Source: CAVXAE01 sp044225565
GTDB lineage: Bacteria > Pseudomonadota > Gammaproteobacteria > Steroidobacterales > Steroidobacteraceae
Reading direction: 5' to 3'
Assembly: GCA_044225565.1 (NCBI GenBank)
Contig: JBGAIL010000090.1
Location: 1-18,901 of the forward strand
DNA length: 18,901 nucleotides
The notes under the pieces were generated by a model. The model ran no database searches, was not told where the DNA came from, and saw only the letters and a list, made by a program, of their open reading frames with translations. A program made the position numbers and the translations under genes. Of the stretch, positions 15,912 to 18,901 are shown one piece after another. How positions within the stretch are numbered: position 1 is the stretch's first letter; the number at the start of each line of letters is the position of its first letter.

Positions 15912-15933
15912 AGCGCCGGGATAAGAGCGCCGG
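15912..15933. repeat. Direct repeat of AGCGCCGG, 14-bp spacing, in the sigma factor leader
   Basis: AGCGCCGG occurs at 15912-15919 and 15926-15933. The copies lie between the promoter-like element and the sigma start codon. It could be an operator or simply GC-rich chance similarity. Confidence 0.25.
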
Positions 15934-15940
15934 CAAGAGC

Positions 15941-15971
15941 AAGAGGGAGCCGACCGGTTTTCCGGGCACCT
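15941..15971 (-). promoter_or_regulatory. Probable autoregulated ECF promoter of the sigma/fecR genes
   Basis: This 31-bp element is the partner of the one at 14240-14270, with 25 of 31 bases identical and no gap. On the minus strand it reads CCCGGAAAAC followed by CTCCCTCTT, arranged like ECF -35 and -10 boxes. It sits 57 bases before ATG 15883. Sharing of this element by the sigma gene and the receptor gene is what the sigma factor's own target promoter would look like. Confidence 0.6.
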
Positions 15972-16044
15972 GCGCGGTCGATCGGATCGCCTCACCATCC
16001 CGCTTTCGTGTCGAGGTTTGTATCTCAAGCCATTGTTTTAAATG

Positions 16045-16057
16045 TTGAAAATTTCAA
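16045..16057. promoter_or_regulatory. AT-rich palindrome, operator-like, in the divergent sigma/oxygenase control region
   Basis: TTGAAA-A-TTTCAA is a perfect 6-bp inverted repeat around one base, inside a conspicuously AT-rich island (about 16018-16064) in GC-rich DNA. It lies 63 bases before the oxygenase ATG. It fits a dimeric repressor or activator site overlapping a promoter; no regulator gene for it is in the window. Confidence 0.4.
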
Positions 16058-16120
16058 GCTCCATGCAGGCGTCGGGAGACGTACCATTCAGCTTCGACCC
16101 GCAAGCGAGCGACCGCCCTC

Positions 16121-17230
16121 ATGAGCACCCTCTCGAATCTGCAGGCCGCATCGCGCAAGGCGGCACAGAGCCTCGCCGATCGCGACACCCCTTTCCTCAC
16201 CAACTGCTGGTACGTCGCGGCGTTCTCATCCGAGCTCGCCATCGACGCTCTCAAGCCCCGCACACTACTCGGCAGGCCTGTGGTGATGTTTCGCGATGGC
16301 GATGGAAAGCCTCATGCGCTGGATGATCGCTGTCCGCACCGCTCCTTCCCATTGAGTCGAGGCCGGCTGGAGCGGGGAACCATCACTTGCGGTTACCACG
16401 GCCTTCGCTACGGCGCTGACGGCAAGTGCGTGGGAATTCCGGGCCAGTCCGCGGCGCCGAAAGGCATCGAGGTGCGCTCTTATCCTCTGCTGGAAACCGG
16501 CCCCATCGTATGGATCTGGATGGGTCGCTCCGAGCCTGCGCCGCTGCCCGACGGCCTGGACTGGATTCGCGAGGAGAGCCGCTGGCCGGCGAGCCGCGGC
16601 TACTTCCATCTGCCGGCGAGCTACATCGCGCTGCACGAGAACCTCCTGGATCTCACGCACCTCAGCTTTCTGCACGCGAGCAGCTTCGGAACGCCGGACT
16701 ACGCGCTCGCGCCGTACGACGTCAGCCTCGATGAAGAGCGTGGGCGGTTCGCCGTCCTGCGTTCCGTGATACCGACTCGCCTGCCGCCGGTGTGGGGCGA
16801 GCCAACCGGCCTCTCCGGTCGCGATGCGGCGCGGATCACGAAGTCGGAATTTCGATCCCCTGCCGTGCACATCGTCACGGCCAGCTTCCATGCGTGCGAT
16901 CAGGCCGAGAGCGAGCGTCCCGATTTTCGCATTGCCACGGCGCACCTCGTCACGCCGGAGTCACCGGACTCCACCCACTACTTCATCCACCACGGACGGA
17001 ACTTCGGCATCCACGATGCGGGCATCACCACGTTCATGCATGATCAGCTGTTCACGGCTTTCAGGGAAGACGTGGACGGGCTCACCGCGGTCGAGCAGTC
17101 GGTAAAGAGCACGCCTCCCGGGGATTTCTACGAGTTCTCGATTCCGTCCGATCGTGCCGGCGTCGCCATGCGTCGCTGGCTGCGCAAGGCGGTGCTGGCG
17201 GAGAGCCCTTCCGGCCCGAATCGCCCCTGA
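16121..17230 (+). CDS. Rieske-type aromatic oxygenase alpha subunit (vanillate O-demethylase-like)
   Basis: The 369-residue oxygenase component has a Rieske [2Fe-2S] domain with CPH (Cys71, His73) and CGYHG (Cys90, His93). A C-terminal catalytic domain follows, with NLLDLTHLSFLH supplying the bridging Asp177 and iron ligands His180 and His185; a later FREDVDGLTAVE segment probably gives the third ligand. The layout and the HASSFG segment resemble VanA-type demethylases and related monooxygenases acting on aromatic or cyclic substrates with electrons from a separate ferredoxin reductase. No reductase gene is present here. Start ATG 16121 fits the family N-terminus (TPFLTNCWYVAAFSSEL). It is divergent from the sigma gene and separated from it by 237 bases. 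The substrate and any link to the peptide operon are unknown. Confidence 0.92.
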   Translation: MSTLSNLQAASRKAAQSLADRDTPFLTNCWYVAAFSSELAIDALKPRTLLGRPVVMFRDGDGKPHALDDRCPHRSFPLSRGRLERGTITCGYHGLRYGADGKCVGIPGQSAAPKGIEVRSYPLLETGPIVWIWMGRSEPAPLPDGLDWIREESRWPASRGYFHLPASYIALHENLLDLTHLSFLHASSFGTPDYALAPYDVSLDEERGRFAVLRSVIPTRLPPVWGEPTGLSGRDAARITKSEFRSPAVHIVTASFHACDQAESERPDFRIATAHLVTPESPDSTHYFIHHGRNFGIHDAGITTFMHDQLFTAFREDVDGLTAVEQSVKSTPPGDFYEFSIPSDRAGVAMRRWLRKAVLAESPSGPNRP

Positions 17231-17277
17231 CGGATCCGACGACTGGGCGAAACCCGCCTCGCCGCCGACCCGCTCGG

Positions 17278-17283
17278 TAGAAT
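17278..17283 (+). promoter_or_regulatory. Possible -10 box of the pyrophosphatase gene
   Basis: TAGAAT at 17278-17283, preceded by GG, resembles a sigma70 -10 box 36 bases before the ppa start. No convincing -35 box is seen 16-18 bases upstream, so this is tentative. Confidence 0.3.
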
Positions 17284-17319
17284 GCCGCACCCACACCTCT
17301 TTCCGGAGCCGCAGACGAC

Positions 17320-17859
17320 ATGAGCCTCAACCTGGTCTCGACGGGCCGCAATCCCCCCGAGGAAGTGAACGTCATCGTCGAAGTGCCGGTAGGTGGCGAG
17401 CCCATCAAGTACGAGATGGACAAGACCTCGGGCGCGCTCATCGTGGACCGGTTCCTCTATACGTCGATGCGGTATCCCGGCAATTATGGGTTCATCCCCC
17501 ACACGCTCTCGGACGACGGCGATCCGTGCGACGTGCTCGTCGCGAACCAGCGGGGAATCGTTCCGGGCGCGGTGCTGGCAGTGCGGCCGGTGGGCGTGCT
17601 GAAGATGCAGGACGAAGCGGGGGGCGACGAGAAGATCATCGCGGTGCCGGTGCCCCGCCTGACGCGGCGCTACGAGAACGTGCACAACTACACGGACCTG
17701 CCGGAGATCACGCTGCGGCAGGTGCAGCACTTCTTCGAGCACTACAAGGACCTCGAGCCCAACAAGTGGGTGAAGTTGCTGGGGTGGGGAGATGCCGGCG
17801 AGGCGAAGCGGATGATCGTGGAATCGATCGAGCGGGCGGGCAAGGCAAGGAAGGACTGA
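17320..17859 (+). CDS. ppa: Inorganic pyrophosphatase (family I)
   Basis: The 179-residue soluble enzyme hydrolyses pyrophosphate to phosphate and so pulls biosynthetic reactions such as aminoacyl-tRNA and nucleic acid synthesis forward in the cytoplasm. It aligns by eye along its whole length with E. coli PPase. Visible features are Glu21 and Lys30 (IVEVP, EPIKYEMDK), the NYGFIPHT segment, and the signature DGDPCDVLV with metal-binding Asp66, Asp68 and Asp71. The C-terminal HFFEHYKDLEPNKWVK block is typical of bacterial family I. Length matches the family norm. Start is ATG 17320 with a distant GGAG. It is a housekeeping gene transcribed separately from the peptide operon and convergent with the next gene. 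Confidence 0.97.
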   Translation: MSLNLVSTGRNPPEEVNVIVEVPVGGEPIKYEMDKTSGALIVDRFLYTSMRYPGNYGFIPHTLSDDGDPCDVLVANQRGIVPGAVLAVRPVGVLKMQDEAGGDEKIIAVPVPRLTRRYENVHNYTDLPEITLRQVQHFFEHYKDLEPNKWVKLLGWGDAGEAKRMIVESIERAGKARKD

Positions 17860-17883
17860 GGAAGACGGGAATGGGCCGGTGCG

Positions 17884-18901
17884 TCAGCCGTCCGTGCGCA
17901 CCAGCCGGAACCCGATGTGCGACATGCTCGAGTACGGATCGCTGCCGCGCCGCGCGCTCGGCCGATAGCTCAGGCAATAGCTCTGGTTGCAGAGAAACGA
18001 GCCGCCGCGGATGACGCGCTTGGGTGCGCTCACGGGAACGCCCGGCTCGTCCGGATCGTAGCTGTCGCCCGGACCTTGCGGATCGACGGGCACCTGGCCG
18101 GGTGAGCCGAGACCGAAAGCATCGGCGCGATACCAGTCCGCGACCCATTGCCAGGCGTTGCCGGTCATGTCGCAAAGGCCATAGCCGTTGGGTGGGAACG
18201 TGCACACGCGGCTCGTGCCGGTGGCCCCGCCCGCTTTCGGGCTGACGACGGGGAAGGGTTTCGCAGCGCCCTCCCAGACATTGGCCATGCGCTCACCGTT
18301 GGGCGAGAACTCGTCGCCCCACGCGTAAGTGGCCTGCTCGAGCCCGCCACGTGCGGCGTACTCCCATTCGGCTTCGGTCGGGAGACGCTTGCCTGCCCAG
18401 CGCGCATAGGCCTGCGCGTCTTCGTAGGAGACCTGCACGACGGGGTGATTATCCTTGCCCTCGATGGAACTGCCCGGCCCTTGCGGATGGCGCCAGTTGG
18501 CGCCGGGTACGTAGCGCCACCATTGTGAATAGTCGTCGAGGTTGACGGGGCGTTCGGTGCCGACGAATACCAGCGCACCCGGAACCAGCTCATCGTCGGG
18601 TGGACGCGGCGTGCCGGGCGGCACTTGCACTTTCAGCGTCTCCCAGTCGGGCTGGCGCTCGGCAGTGGTGAGGTAGCCGGACGTTTCGATGAACCTGGCA
18701 AACTGCGCGTTGGTGACGGCCGTGCGGTCCATCCAGAAACCGTGGACGCGCACTTTGTGGGCGGGGCGTTCGTTGGAACGTGCCAGGCGGTGGTCGCTGC
18801 CCATGAGGAATTCGCCGCCGGGAATCCAGCGCATGCCTTCGGGGCCTGGCCTGGTTTCGCCCGCGATCGCCCGGGTTCGCGCGGGCGCACCGGACGACTG
18901 C
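17884..18901 (-). CDS. Formylglycine-generating enzyme (SUMF1/FGE-sulfatase) family protein, 5' truncated by window edge
   Basis: The minus-strand frame ends at TGA 17884-17886 and stays open to the right edge. An ATG at 18834 gives 316 residues, but the residues before it (GETRPGPEG) read as the usual run-in to MRWIPGGEFLMGSD, so the true start and any signal peptide lie outside. The FGE-sulfatase domain is complete: RTAVTNAQFARFI, RLPTEAEWEYAARGG, YGLCDMTGNAWQWVADW, and RVIRGGSFLCNQSYCLSYR. The two cysteines of CNQSYC match the copper-binding pair of true aerobic FGE, which converts a sulfatase Cys to formylglycine. Many family members without that pair are not FGEs, so this one may be genuine. 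No sulfatase is in the window. It is convergent with ppa across 24 bases. Confidence 0.92.
   Translation of the reverse strand, partial: QSSGAPARTRAIAGETRPGPEGMRWIPGGEFLMGSDHRLARSNERPAHKVRVHGFWMDRTAVTNAQFARFIETSGYLTTAERQPDWETLKVQVPPGTPRPPDDELVPGALVFVGTERPVNLDDYSQWWRYVPGANWRHPQGPGSSIEGKDNHPVVQVSYEDAQAYARWAGKRLPTEAEWEYAARGGLEQATYAWGDEFSPNGERMANVWEGAAKPFPVVSPKAGGATGTSRVCTFPPNGYGLCDMTGNAWQWVADWYRADAFGLGSPGQVPVDPQGPGDSYDPDEPGVPVSAPKRVIRGGSFLCNQSYCLSYRPSARRGSDPYSSMSHIGFRLVRTDG

Noticed and set aside
15363..16028. Upstream extension of the fecR frame across the sigma gene
   Set aside because: It is a low-complexity Arg/Pro-rich shadow; fecR has a good ribosome binding site at ATG 15362.
16042..16326. 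94-residue + strand frame starting in the AT-rich island
   Set aside because: It runs out of frame into the oxygenase gene and has no supporting features.

Overview
The window is GC-rich chromosomal DNA, most likely from a gammaproteobacterium near Xanthomonadales, Nevskiales or Steroidobacter. That placement is an inference. It rests on the E. coli-like inorganic pyrophosphatase, the proteobacterial tRNA-Pro with an encoded CCA end, the STN-type TonB receptor with a FecI/FecR pair, and the high-GC codon bias that opens long antisense frames. No phage, insertion sequence or CRISPR was seen.

Left edge (1-991): the 3' end of a beta-helix repeat protein gene, a tRNA-Pro(CGG) with a plausible sigma70 promoter, and a small charged protein of unknown function. 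A convergent gap with one weak hairpin follows.

Core (992-15883, all minus strand, read from right to left): a compact run of nine genes. The order is ECF sigma factor, FecR-like anti-sigma regulator, TonB-dependent receptor with an STN signalling domain, exported S9 (DPP4-like) peptidase, exported amidohydrolase, a second exported S9 peptidase that is frameshifted, POT/PTR-type peptide transporter, cytoplasmic DUF2817 (M14-like) metallohydrolase, and exported CocE/NonD-type serine hydrolase. Gaps are 8, 91, 14, -4, 21, 9, -4 and 43 bp, so this reads as one operon with an internal promoter before the receptor gene. The likely logic is as follows. The receptor senses and imports a peptide or peptide-like ligand (possibly a peptidic siderophore or natural product) across the outer membrane and signals through FecR and the sigma factor. 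Periplasmic hydrolases trim the ligand, the POT carrier takes di- or tripeptides into the cytoplasm, and the DUF2817 enzyme acts there.

The regulatory DNA is the most distinctive part. A 31-bp element (25 of 31 identical, no gaps) lies upstream of both the sigma gene and the receptor gene and looks like the sigma factor's own promoter. In the receptor leader this element carries a perfect 10-bp complement to the receptor gene's ribosome binding site. Transcripts reading through from fecR could therefore be translationally silenced, while transcripts starting at the local promoter would not be.

Right side (15884-18901): a divergent control region with an AT-rich palindrome, a Rieske-type oxygenase alpha subunit, inorganic pyrophosphatase, and a formylglycine-generating-enzyme-type protein that runs off the right edge. 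The link between these genes and the peptide operon is only positional.
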